The notes: generated from the sequence alone by a model not told the origin. Counted from the first letter of the stretch, positions 1 through 6,429 are shown. The stretch is 7,667 bases of DNA from Anaerolineae bacterium (GCA_016931365.1 JAFGEY010000438.1:1-7667), one strand, 5' to 3'. Made by a program: numbers and translations.

Positions 1-2138
1 GTCTCCATCACGCCAAAGCGCTCCACCCAGCGCCGCTCGTCGTCAAACCCAAACTCGCACCGGACGTTGGATTGTGTCCGGTAGAGCAGGTACAGGATCG
101 ACGAGGACAGCCCGCCGAAAAAGGTGCCGGTGAGAGTGATCGCCGGCATCAGCCGGGCCAGGATTTGCAGCGCCCAGGCGATGTCGGTTTCCTTCGCTTT
201 TCCCTTATGCACCTCGTCAAAGAGGAGCACCTGGAAAAAGCGCGGCAGCTTGTTGGCGATATAGTCCGCCAGTGGCCAGCGGCGGGCGATGACCGGCGCG
301 AACTGGTAGAGCGGGGTGGCACAGGGCCGTTCCGTCCAGGTCTTTTCTTCGTTGTCCCACGCCGGCACGGCGTGGTGGCAGATCAGCGGTTTCTTTTCCA
401 GTTCACCGACACTGCGGATGTGCTCCCCATCCCCGCGTACGCGGGGACCCAGCGGCTTGCCGCAGCCAGGGCAGACCGGCACGTTGCGTTTGGCGACCAG
501 GTCGCCCTTTTTGTCGCGGACAAAGAGGGTTTTGCGGTTGTAGGCCGGCGTCCAGCCCGGCCCCATCTTGATGCGGCTGTGGCTGATGATGACGGCCAGC
601 CTGTCGCCGGGCCGGTAGCGCGCCACCGCGCCCTCCAGTTCGGAGATCGTCTCGACGATGACCGCCTTGAGGCCGGGGATCGCGCCTTCTGCTTCCTTTT
701 TCCAGCCATCGACCAGGTGCGGCGGGCAGGTGATCAACGCGGGGTATGACCCCATCAACTCGACGGCGGCCAGCGAGGTGCGCGTCTTGCCGTAGCCCAT
801 CTGGGCCACCAGGTGCGCGATGCCGTAGCGGGCCACCGAGCGGGTGAGGGCCACCGCCGACCGTTTCTGATCCTCAAACAGCCCCCGCGCTTTGCGGCCG
901 GGGAGCTGCTTGTCGAGCGATAGGCCGTCCAGCACGCCCCATTCCCAGTCCTGCACGTCCGTCCCATAAGGGTGAAAGTGCGCCTCGACGTGCTGCCGGA
1001 ACAGGTCGGCGTGCTCCTTGAGAAACGCGGCGACCTGGTGCGGCGCGGAGAGGTGGACGTAGCCGTGTCGTGACACGTAGGCGATATGCGTTTCGTACAC
1101 GTCCTTGACCGTCTCGCGGCCGGGATCGACCGGATCGGGGATCACGATCTGGGTCTTGATCGCCCGGCCCTTAAAGACCTTTCCCTTGGCGATGAACGTC
1201 CCGGCCAGGCCGGCGGCCACCACCTGGGCGACGTGGCCGACCTTGAGTTCGCGCAGCGGCGCGTCCATCTCGGCATGGTCGGGCAGGAGACGCTGCGCGA
1301 TGTCGGGAAATCCTTCCCGGCAGGCCAGCGCGATCTCGTCCCAGGTATAGCCCTTGCGGCGCAGCCTGGGCGTATAGCCCACGGGCTGGACGATGTAGCG
1401 ATGTCCGTTGGGTGATGTAGGCAGCCGGCGGGCGAGCAAGTCGTCGTCGGGCTGCCGGTACTGGTGGAGCGATTCGTACAGCGCGCGCCCCTCATCGTAG
1501 GTGTAGGCGGCGGCCTTTTTGGTGTCTCGCCGGGCCAGGACGACGACCTGGCCAAAGCAGTCGAAACTGCCCGGGTCACTCTTGTCTCCGTCCGGGAAGC
1601 GAAACACCTGGATGTCGCGATACTGAGCGGTCAGGTGTTGGCACATGCGCCAGTCGACCTGTTTCCAGGGCACGAGCAGGGCCAGGATCGCGTCGTCGTG
1701 CAGCCATTTGGTGATCTGCTCCGTGAAATCGTATTCCAGCCGCCCGCCATTGCCGTTCGAGTCGTACGGAGGGTTTACCCAGGCGAGCGACACAGGCGCT
1801 TTGATCATCGACGGCGACCAGGTGGTGGCCTCGAACGGGGCTTCGACCACCGTGTCCAGCCGTTTGGCGGCCTGGCGGGCGCGGTCGGGACTGATCTCGA
1901 CGCCCCAGGTTTCTACCTGACAAGTCTCAACAGAACGTCCGGCCTTTTGCCGGATCAGCGCCGCCAGACGTTCCAGGGCCAGCCCTTCGCCGGCGCAGGG
2001 GTCAAAGAGGCGGATCACGCCGCGACCTTCCTGGGCGGTAGAGTTCACCGCGATGTCGAGTGCAGATGCGATGGTGTCAACGACGGAAAGCGGTGTGGGG
2101 TAGTATTCCCCCTTTTCAACTGCGGCAAGCCTTGCCAT
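1..2138 (-). CDS. N6-adenine DNA methyltransferase fused to SF2 helicase (partial, runs off left edge)
   Basis: At least 712 codons are open from ATG at 2138 to the window edge with no stop. The start follows GGAGGA at 2145-2150. The N-terminal part is a class I SAM-dependent methyltransferase: motif I FDPCAGEG at residues 45-52 (SAM binding) and the catalytic NPPY at 122-125, diagnostic of amino-methylating adenine enzymes. From about residue 430 an SF2 helicase/translocase core follows: motif I GYGKT at 448-452, a motif Ia-like TCPPHLVDGW around 470-479, Walker B DEVH at 641-644 and a motif III-like TGT at 670-672. The gap between motifs I and II is long and carries a putative zinc-binding insert (C556, C559, C587, C606). 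Known fusions of these activities occur in restriction systems of the type ISP kind and in mobile-element proteins; no nuclease domain is visible in the part present. Role in defence, self-protection or replication is undecided. The palindrome at 430-447 lies within it. Confidence 0.9.
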   Translation of the reverse strand, partial: MARLAAVEKGEYYPTPLSVVDTIASALDIAVNSTAQEGRGVIRLFDPCAGEGLALERLAALIRQKAGRSVETCQVETWGVEISPDRARQAAKRLDTVVEAPFEATTWSPSMIKAPVSLAWVNPPYDSNGNGGRLEYDFTEQITKWLHDDAILALLVPWKQVDWRMCQHLTAQYRDIQVFRFPDGDKSDPGSFDCFGQVVVLARRDTKKAAAYTYDEGRALYESLHQYRQPDDDLLARRLPTSPNGHRYIVQPVGYTPRLRRKGYTWDEIALACREGFPDIAQRLLPDHAEMDAPLRELKVGHVAQVVAAGLAGTFIAKGKVFKGRAIKTQIVIPDPVDPGRETVKDVYETHIAYVSRHGYVHLSAPHQVAAFLKEHADLFRQHVEAHFHPYGTDVQDWEWGVLDGLSLDKQLPGRKARGLFEDQKRSAVALTRSVARYGIAHLVAQMGYGKTRTSLAAVELMGSYPALITCPPHLVDGWKKEAEGAIPGLKAVIVETISELEGAVARYRPGDRLAVIISHSRIKMGPGWTPAYNRKTLFVRDKKGDLVAKRNVPVCPGCGKPLGPRVRGDGEHIRSVGELEKKPLICHHAVPAWDNEEKTWTERPCATPLYQFAPVIARRWPLADYIANKLPRFFQVLLFDEVHKGKAKETDIAWALQILARLMPAITLTGTFFGGLSSSILYLLYRTQSNVRCEFGFDDERRWVERFGVME
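430..447. repeat. 18-bp perfect palindrome inside the helicase gene
   Basis: The sequence TCCCCGCGTACGCGGGGA is its own reverse complement. In the helicase frame it encodes part of the run GPRVRGDG (residues 564-571), between the first cysteine pair (C556, C559) and the later cysteines of the zinc-binding insert. The core resembles a dispersed GC-rich palindrome that in another frame reads as a WVPAYAGM-type peptide; that frame is also open here on the minus strand. I infer a small mobile palindrome inserted in frame, but chance GC-rich symmetry within a coding region cannot be excluded. Confidence 0.6.
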
Positions 2139-2161
2139 TGTGTGTCCTCCATAAAAGTATG

Positions 2162-2236
2162 GCCCGGAGGCTTCGCCCCGAGCTCAGCCCGAGGGGACAC
2201 GTAGCTGCCCCGGAGGGGCAGACACGCCCTCCGGGC
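2162..2236 (-). other. Structured intergenic element, predicted three-way junction
   Basis: The gap between the 194-aa gene and the methyltransferase-helicase gene holds a closing stem of 9 bp (GCCCGGAGG at 2162-2170 with CCTCCGGGC at 2228-2236). Inside it are two hairpins: CTGCCCC/GGGGCAG at 2205-2221 with a 3-nt loop, and a CCCC/GGGG-based stem at 2176-2196. On the transcribed minus strand it ends about 12 bases before the GGAGGA ribosome binding site of the downstream gene. There is no U-run, so it is not a canonical terminator. It may control translation of the big gene, stabilise mRNA, or be another dispersed repeat. Confidence 0.5.
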
Positions 2237-2254
2237 GGATGTGTGGGTTGATAT

Positions 2255-2839
2255 TTAGCTGTTGGGAAATGCAAGCAGGCCGCGCTTGGCCGCTCTGTCG
2301 AGCACCTCGTCCCAGCCGAGCATCTCGACCCGGTAAGCCCAGGCCAGGCCAAAGGTTTCGAGCCTGGTGACGAGCCTGGCCTTGACCCCCTCTCCGAACA
2401 ACACCTCGCCCCACTCCGGGAGCACCGGATAGAGGGTGTAGGTGTTCAGGAAGCGAGCCAACACCCCTTCGCAGCTCAAGTCGAGTTGCGAGGTGATCAC
2501 CATGTGGATCGCGGTCGGTTTGGGTTCGACGACCATGTGATAGTGGTGGACGTTGGGCAGCGCCGCGCGGCGAACGACCAGAAGATCGGTCTCCTGGTCG
2601 GCGCGCAGCACTTTGTGGTGGGCAAAGCCCTGCGGTTTGAGCGGCGAGCCGCCCAACACTGAGGCCCAGATCGCCTTGACGGCGGTGTGCGAGCCGGCAA
2701 TGTCGAGGCTGTAGAGGGTTTTGCACCCATTCGAAGGGGCACCATTCGCGCCTTCATCAGGCGAATCGCCGTACGCGCAGGCGATCACCTGTGCTGACAT
2801 GCCGCCATTGTTTTTGATCGATGCGTATGAAACAGCCAT
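2255..2839 (-). CDS. Conserved-looking hypothetical protein, 194 aa
   Basis: I do not recognise this family. The start at 2839 is supported by AAAGGA eight bases upstream, and the gene begins 14 bases after the preceding stop, so it is clearly part of the leftward operon. The protein is soluble, with no signal peptide or membrane segment. It has a low-complexity Asp/Gly/Asn-rich stretch at about residues 24-38, a His-rich strand VHHYHMVVEP around 97-106, and an alternating hydrophobic pattern suggesting a mixed alpha/beta fold in 85-175. The motif QLDLS at 118-122 is close to the bacterial clamp-binding consensus QL(S/D)LF but lacks the final Phe. With a clamp gene upstream this is worth noting but not evidence of binding. 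The downstream gap of 116 bases is the longest within the operon and holds the structured element at 2162-2236. Confidence 0.75.
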   Translation of the reverse strand: MAVSYASIKNNGGMSAQVIACAYGDSPDEGANGAPSNGCKTLYSLDIAGSHTAVKAIWASVLGGSPLKPQGFAHHKVLRADQETDLLVVRRAALPNVHHYHMVVEPKPTAIHMVITSQLDLSCEGVLARFLNTYTLYPVLPEWGEVLFGEGVKARLVTRLETFGLAWAYRVEMLGWDEVLDRAAKRGLLAFPNS

Positions 2840-2853
2840 CGTGATGATCCTTT

Positions 2854-3342
2854 CTATGCTGCTTTCTCGATGTCTTGATGTGATTTAGCAAAAGGGACGA
2901 TATTGGTCGGCAGCGCCGGCAGGCAGAGCTGTACGGCAGGTTCGTCGGGCAGGCACATGGCGTGCCGCCGCGCGCCTTCGCCGCAGAACCATTTTTCTGC
3001 GTTGGGATAGCGATGCAGGTACAGGTGCGCATAGCCGCCCGCCGTGCATCGCCAGCCGGGGCCGCGCCCCGTCCGGTCGAGCGCGTGATCGGGTTCGACC
3101 GGCGCGCCGCAGATCGGGCAGGCCGGCAGCAATTGAGACTTTGCTCTCGGCGGCGCGGGCGCACCGGATGGTGCGCGAGGGCCGCCGGCTTTCAGGTAGC
3201 GGGCCACGGCGTACACGGCCGGACATACCGTGCCGTCGTCCGGGCAGGTGTGGCAGCGCTTGTCCTTGCCGACGACGTGCGAGTGGCCATCGATGACGAC
3301 CAGGTATTGAGTGCCCAAAATACGAACCTGGGCAGCGTTCAT
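2854..3342 (-). CDS. Cysteine-rich zinc-binding protein with SWIM-like motif, 162 aa
   Basis: I chose the ATG at 3342 because AAAGGAG lies just upstream. A further in-frame ATG at 3378 has no ribosome binding site and lies inside a hairpin. The N-terminal domain reads VRILGTQYLVVIDGHSHVV and then C30-x2-C33-x6-C40 followed by PAVYAVARYL. This spacing recalls SWIM zinc motifs (CxC...CxH followed by an Ala/Val-rich helix), but the usual His is absent and the first pair is CxxC, so it is SWIM-like at best. After a Pro/Ala/Arg linker (55-70) comes a zinc ribbon-like part with CPICG at 75-79, C99 and C120. SWIM and zinc-ribbon modules usually bind DNA or protein partners. With a clamp, nuclease and helicase in the same operon, a DNA-associated role is likely. 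The exact function is unknown. Confidence 0.75.
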   Translation of the reverse strand: MNAAQVRILGTQYLVVIDGHSHVVGKDKRCHTCPDDGTVCPAVYAVARYLKAGGPRAPSGAPAPPRAKSQLLPACPICGAPVEPDHALDRTGRGPGWRCTAGGYAHLYLHRYPNAEKWFCGEGARRHAMCLPDEPAVQLCLPALPTNIVPFAKSHQDIEKAA

Positions 3343-3354
3343 GTTTGCTCCTTT

Positions 3355-3383
3355 GCGGGATGGAGGCAGCTGCTCCATCCCGC
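3355..3383. repeat. Perfect 11-bp inverted repeat (intergenic hairpin)
   Basis: GCGGGATGGAG at 3355-3365 and CTCCATCCCGC at 3373-3383 form an 11-bp stem around a 7-nt loop. On the transcribed strand it fills the gap between the stop of the 200-aa gene and the AAAGGAG of the 162-aa gene. No U-run follows, so termination is unlikely. It could insulate the ribosome binding site or be an RNA processing or stability signal. Confidence 0.7.
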
Positions 3384-3388
3384 CGATA

Positions 3389-3991
3389 TTAGCTGGACAG
3401 CCGGGCCATTGCGCCGGCCCAGTCGCCCGTCCTGGCCGCTTCGACAGCCAGACGGCGCTTGATTTCCTGATCCACGCTGCTCAGGCCGCGCGCCAGTGTC
3501 CAGTAGTCGGTCGCGGTCGCGATCACAGTTGCGGGCATTTGCGGCGCAGGGTCATCGGTTTGCGACTGCCGGGTGAGCAGGTTGTACACGGCAGCCAGTT
3601 CGGCCCGCAGCGTGCCCAACGCTTCCCTGACTCCGGCCAGTTCGTCATAGACCCGATCCAGCGCTTCCATCACCGCCTCGACGTTGGCCGACTCGGCCGG
3701 TGTGACCGGCGCGGCGATCACTTCCAGGTGATCGATGTCGCGGTAGGGGTTTCCGTCCTTATTGAGCTTGCCGCTCTCGGTATAGTAGGCCCAAAAGCGG
3801 CAGTTCACTTCCTGCCCGTTCAGGTCGTTCGGATCGATCTCGACGACGGCCAGTTCGGACAGGTCGAACAGGGTCAGCACCGGAAAACGCAGTTTGGAAT
3901 CCTTGCCGCCGGCGTACAGGTCGACGACCGGCTTGCCAGACAGTGTGTTGCGCTTTTTAATGCGCGTGATCAGGTAACGATTTTCACTCAC
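3389..3991 (-). CDS. Hypothetical protein, 200 aa, possible OB-fold/ssDNA-binding protein (GTG start)
   Basis: The start is taken as GTG at 3991 (peptide begins MSENRYLITR): AAGGAG lies six bases upstream, and this start overlaps the 3' end of the nuclease gene by 8 bases, suggesting translational coupling. A farther in-frame ATG at 4090 would overlap the nuclease gene by about 100 bases and lacks a good ribosome binding site. The first ~95 residues alternate hydrophobic strands with basic and aromatic residues (RYLITRIKKRN, LRFPVLTLFDL, VNCRFWAYYTESGKLNKDG), which is how small OB-fold DNA-binding proteins look. Residues ~100-140 form a predicted amphipathic helix or coiled coil (ESANVEAVMEALDRVYDEL and following), then a Pro/Gln/Asp-rich linker and a helical tail. 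The OB-fold idea rests on pattern and context (clamp, nuclease, helicase), not on a recognised family signature. The C-terminus is not the acidic DDDIPF-type tail of classical SSB. Confidence 0.75.
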   Translation of the reverse strand: MSENRYLITRIKKRNTLSGKPVVDLYAGGKDSKLRFPVLTLFDLSELAVVEIDPNDLNGQEVNCRFWAYYTESGKLNKDGNPYRDIDHLEVIAAPVTPAESANVEAVMEALDRVYDELAGVREALGTLRAELAAVYNLLTRQSQTDDPAPQMPATVIATATDYWTLARGLSSVDQEIKRRLAVEAARTGDWAGAMARLSS

Positions 3992-4865
3992 AGGTCTCTC
4001 CTTGCAGCTTGTCGCAGATGCGGCGAGCGGGACAAAAGTCGCACTGCCACGTTTCGTCGGGATCGCTGATCTTGTCCGGTAGCACGTCATTGAGCAGCAC
4101 GTTGTAGGCGCGCTCGATCATCGCCGCCGTCTCGTCCAATGGTCTGATCTCGACCGGCGCGCGGATCATGCCGCCCATATCGAGATAGATGATCTCGCCG
4201 CTGCGGATGGCGATGTCGTGCTGGGCCAGGATCCAGGCGTAGACGTTGATCTGGGCGACGTGGCTTGGACGCGCCCGCGGCGGCTCCTCGATCAGCCCGG
4301 CCAGCCGTGTTGTATAGTCGTGTGGATGGGCGCAGTGCGGGCACTCGTACTTTTTGAGATCCTTGCGTATAACACTTTCGCCTTCCTGCATCACCCCGCC
4401 GCACTTTTGGCAGCGGTATGTTTTCCACGTTCCCGGCAGCCGGCGGGCGGTCTTGAAATCCAACACGTGCCCGCGATCCTTGTAGACCAGGTCGGGCTGG
4501 CCGCTGATCGGTTCGGCATCGAGAAAGACACGGGCAGTAAAGCGCCGCTCGGCGATGGCGTCTGCATCCTCATTCTTGACCCATCGCTTCGCAGCGTTGT
4601 GCATCATTTGGCCGCGAAAGGCCCAGTACAGCTCTTCGGGATCGAGGTAATAGTCGTGCTCGCGCTTGAGCCGCACCTTGCGCAGGCAGCCCAGTAACTC
4701 GGTAGCGGTGAACCCTTCCAGGTTGCGAATACCGAGCGTCATCCCGGCGACTACGGGTGCGGTCAGCGGGCAGACGGCAGGCGCGCCCTGGCGGGCGCAG
4801 CGCTCGCACTCGGCGGCCGTAATGGTTTTGTTGCTGTGCTTGCAGATATATCCCGCGAATGGCAT
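3984..4865 (-). CDS. Cas4/RecB-type PD-(D/E)XK nuclease with Fe-S cysteines and zinc-ribbon insert
   Basis: The 293-aa protein has the full Cas4/AddB-style signature: C60 in an LLGCLRKVRL context, H89 in GQMMHNAA, D125 in ISGQPDLV, D136 and K138 in VLDFKTAR (metal-binding DxK), Q205 and Y209 in AQINVYAW, and a C-terminal cluster C275, C278, C284. C60 plus these three cysteines are the expected 4Fe-4S ligands of Cas4-like exonucleases, which resect DNA ends. Two additions are unusual: a Cys-rich N-terminus (C8, C20, C23, C32) and a CxxC...CxxC zinc ribbon (C152, C155, C175, C178) inserted between the DxK and QxxxY motifs. The start has AGGAGG six bases upstream, and the gene begins 10 bases after the clamp stop. 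No cas1/cas2 or CRISPR array is present, so a recombination or replication role for the element is likelier than spacer acquisition. Confidence 0.88.
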   Translation of the reverse strand: MPFAGYICKHSNKTITAAECERCARQGAPAVCPLTAPVVAGMTLGIRNLEGFTATELLGCLRKVRLKREHDYYLDPEELYWAFRGQMMHNAAKRWVKNEDADAIAERRFTARVFLDAEPISGQPDLVYKDRGHVLDFKTARRLPGTWKTYRCQKCGGVMQEGESVIRKDLKKYECPHCAHPHDYTTRLAGLIEEPPRARPSHVAQINVYAWILAQHDIAIRSGEIIYLDMGGMIRAPVEIRPLDETAAMIERAYNVLLNDVLPDKISDPDETWQCDFCPARRICDKLQGETCE

Positions 4866-4875
4866 CGTCGTCCTC

Positions 4876-6099
4876 CTACCGCTTCGCCATCGGCATGATC
4901 ACGTGGACGAAACCGTCCGGATCGGCAACAGTGCGCAGGGCGATAGGCGAGCCGGAGCCGTTCAGTCCCAGCGTGACCGGTCCTTCGACGATCTTGAGCG
5001 CCTCGATCAGAAAACGGGCGTTGAACGCGATCTCGGTCGGGTGTACTTGACCCGATGGTTCCCCTTCGACGACGATATCCAGGGTGGTGACGCCCTCGCC
5101 CACTTCGGCTCTGGCACCTTTGATGATCATTTGACCGGCGGCGTCGGCGACACCGTTGGCGATAGTCAGCGTGACGATGTGGTTGTTGTCGCGAGCAAAG
5201 ATATCGGCGGTTTTGACCGCTTCCAGGAGCGCTCCGGCCTCCACCGTCACCCGCGTCGTGGCCGTCTTGGGGATGATCGGCTCGAAATCGGGGAAATCCC
5301 CTTCGACGAGCTGCGTGATCAGGTCGATGCCCAGGACGGTCTCGTTCACCCCGGCCCCGCCGGCCACGTGGAAGGCGGCCCGCGTGCGCGCCAGGTTGAC
5401 GCTGAAACGGATCGGTTGGGTTTCGTCTTTGGCGACGCGGAGCAGTTCGCTCATCGCGCGCGCCGGGACGATGACTGAGATCGCTTTGCCCACCCGCGCC
5501 GCCGCCGTGCAGACGGACAGGCGAAAACCGTCGGCCGAGGCCATGGTGAGCCTGTCGTCAGCGATCCTGAACAGGACGCCTTTGAGCGCCGGGCGAATCT
5601 CGTCGGTCGCAGCGGCGAACGCCGTCCGCGCGGCCATCTCCAGCAGCAGCGCGGCCGGCAAGACAGCCTCATACTCGCCGTCGCTGCCGAACACGTCGGG
5701 AAAGTCGGCAGCGTCCAGCCCCTTGAGGCTGGATGCGACCCCGCCGCTGGCGAGCTTGATTTTCTGCTCGCCTTGCAGCGCGACGGTCTCGCCCAACGTG
5801 CCGATCAGGTCGGTCAGCGTCCGCGCCGGCAGCGCAACCGCGCCGGCCTCGGCGACTTTGGCCGCGATCTGGCAGGCGATGCTCAGTTCGAGGTCGGTGG
5901 CGGCCAGGTGCACCTGCTGGGTCGAACTCTCAAACTCTGGCAAACTCGCAGAGTTTGAGAGTTTGCCAGAGTTCGACGCGCCGTTGACGGCCTGGATGCG
6001 CACGTGCCCGAGCACGGGCAGCGTGGTCGAACCGGCGACGGCGCGCCCGACAATGGCCAGGCCGCGCGACAGGTTGGTGTTGAGAACGGTCGTATTCAT
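4876..6099 (-). CDS. dnaN: DNA polymerase III beta sliding clamp, with palindrome-encoded insertion
   Basis: The 407-aa product aligns by eye with bacterial DnaN along its whole length: LSRGLAIVGRAVAGSTTLPVLGHVRI near the N-terminus, AATDLELSI at 66-74, LPARTLTDLIGTL, LDAADFP, LKGVLFRIADDRLTMASADGFRLSV (central domain), VEGDFPDFEPIIP, and the C-terminal MPMAKR, which matches the family's conserved MPMRL-type end. It forms the ring that tethers polymerases and repair proteins to DNA. It is about 40 residues longer than typical clamps. About 20 of these (residues 41-62) come from a palindromic insert between HVRIQAVNG and VHLAATDLE, at a turn between two strands. ATG at 6099 overlaps the preceding stop (ATGA) and has AAGGAG eight bases upstream. 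A second, element-encoded clamp is rare outside phages and some plasmids; the host's chromosomal dnaN would normally sit near dnaA, which is absent here. Confidence 0.93.
   Translation of the reverse strand: MNTTVLNTNLSRGLAIVGRAVAGSTTLPVLGHVRIQAVNGASNSGKLSNSASLPEFESSTQQVHLAATDLELSIACQIAAKVAEAGAVALPARTLTDLIGTLGETVALQGEQKIKLASGGVASSLKGLDAADFPDVFGSDGEYEAVLPAALLLEMAARTAFAAATDEIRPALKGVLFRIADDRLTMASADGFRLSVCTAAARVGKAISVIVPARAMSELLRVAKDETQPIRFSVNLARTRAAFHVAGGAGVNETVLGIDLITQLVEGDFPDFEPIIPKTATTRVTVEAGALLEAVKTADIFARDNNHIVTLTIANGVADAAGQMIIKGARAEVGEGVTTLDIVVEGEPSGQVHPTEIAFNARFLIEALKIVEGPVTLGLNGSGSPIALRTVADPDGFVHVIMPMAKR
5921..5977. repeat. 57-bp nested palindrome inserted in frame in dnaN
   Basis: Three inverted repeats share one centre near 5949: GTCGAACTCT/AGAGTTCGAC (5921-5930 with 5968-5977), a perfect 14-bp pair (5925-5938 with 5950-5963) and a perfect 15-bp pair (5933-5947 with 5959-5973). 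The last two are alternatives, each with an 11-bp spacer. It encodes clamp residues 41-60, with codons such as TCT, TCA, AGT and TTG that are rare in the surrounding GC-rich gene. This fits a mobile palindromic repeat that landed in frame. Confidence 0.85.
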
Positions 6100-6392
6100 T
6101 GTTGTGTCTCCTTGACGATGTATGTGGATGCGTATAGGGTGTCCCTGGGCCGCTCGCCCAGGATCAGCTTGGCGATAAAGACTTGTTGTCTGTCTTCGCC
6201 CAGGCAGTCGGCGATGTCGGCGTAGTGGATCGGCCCGCCGGCAATGGCCTGCAGCAGGCGAATCCGTTCCGTCAATGGCGAGGCCGGATCGGCCAGTTGC
6301 GCCAGGTTGGCCCGCGTGGGCCGTTTGTATGGGGGCACGCCCACAGCGGCGAGCTTGTTGATCAGTTCGTGGTTGATGTGGTTTTTCTTCAT
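6096..6392 (-). CDS. Small hypothetical protein, 98 aa, possible helix-turn-helix
   Basis: ATG at 6392 is preceded by GAGGA seven bases upstream, and the stop overlaps the clamp ATG (ATGA), so the two are translationally coupled. The N-terminus is basic (MKKNHINHELINKL, then PPYKRPTRANLAQL). Residues 40-80 (LTERIRLLQAI, IHYADIADCLGE, RQQVFIAKLILGE) look like a three-helix winged-helix or HTH unit, in which IADCLGEDRQQVFIAKLIL could be the turn and recognition helix. A DNA-binding regulator or replication accessory is plausible. I do not recognise a named family. Confidence 0.7.
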   Translation of the reverse strand: MKKNHINHELINKLAAVGVPPYKRPTRANLAQLADPASPLTERIRLLQAIAGGPIHYADIADCLGEDRQQVFIAKLILGERPRDTLYASTYIVKETQQ

Positions 6393-6429
6393 TGGGATGT
6401 CCTCTGCGTTGGGGATGCGGGGATTGGTT

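Noticed and set aside
430..447. Resemblance to the core of a type I-E CRISPR repeat
   Set aside because: There is a single copy inside a coding region, with no second repeat or spacer; any GC-rich palindrome with CCCCGCG/CGCGGGG looks similar.
1464..2204. Long plus-strand open frame opposite the methyltransferase domain
   Set aside because: It is antisense to a clear methyltransferase with catalytic motifs, has no ribosome binding site, and its product is Arg/Gly/Asp-rich without family features; GC-rich genes commonly leave such shadows.
3343..3378. Twelve-residue N-terminal extension of the 162-aa protein
   Set aside because: The ATG at 3378 sits in a hairpin and lacks a ribosome binding site, while ATG 3342 has AAAGGAG just upstream.
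3984..4865. CRISPR adaptation cas4
   Set aside because: The nuclease has Cas4 motifs, but there is no cas1, cas2 or array nearby and it carries a zinc-ribbon insert; standalone Cas4-like nucleases are common on mobile elements.
4666..5478. 270-codon plus-strand open frame opposite the nuclease and clamp genes
   Set aside because: It spans two well-supported minus-strand genes and shows no family motif.
5156..6115. 319-codon plus-strand open frame opposite dnaN
   Set aside because: Ser/Ala/Arg-rich shadow of the clamp gene, which matches its family across its whole length.
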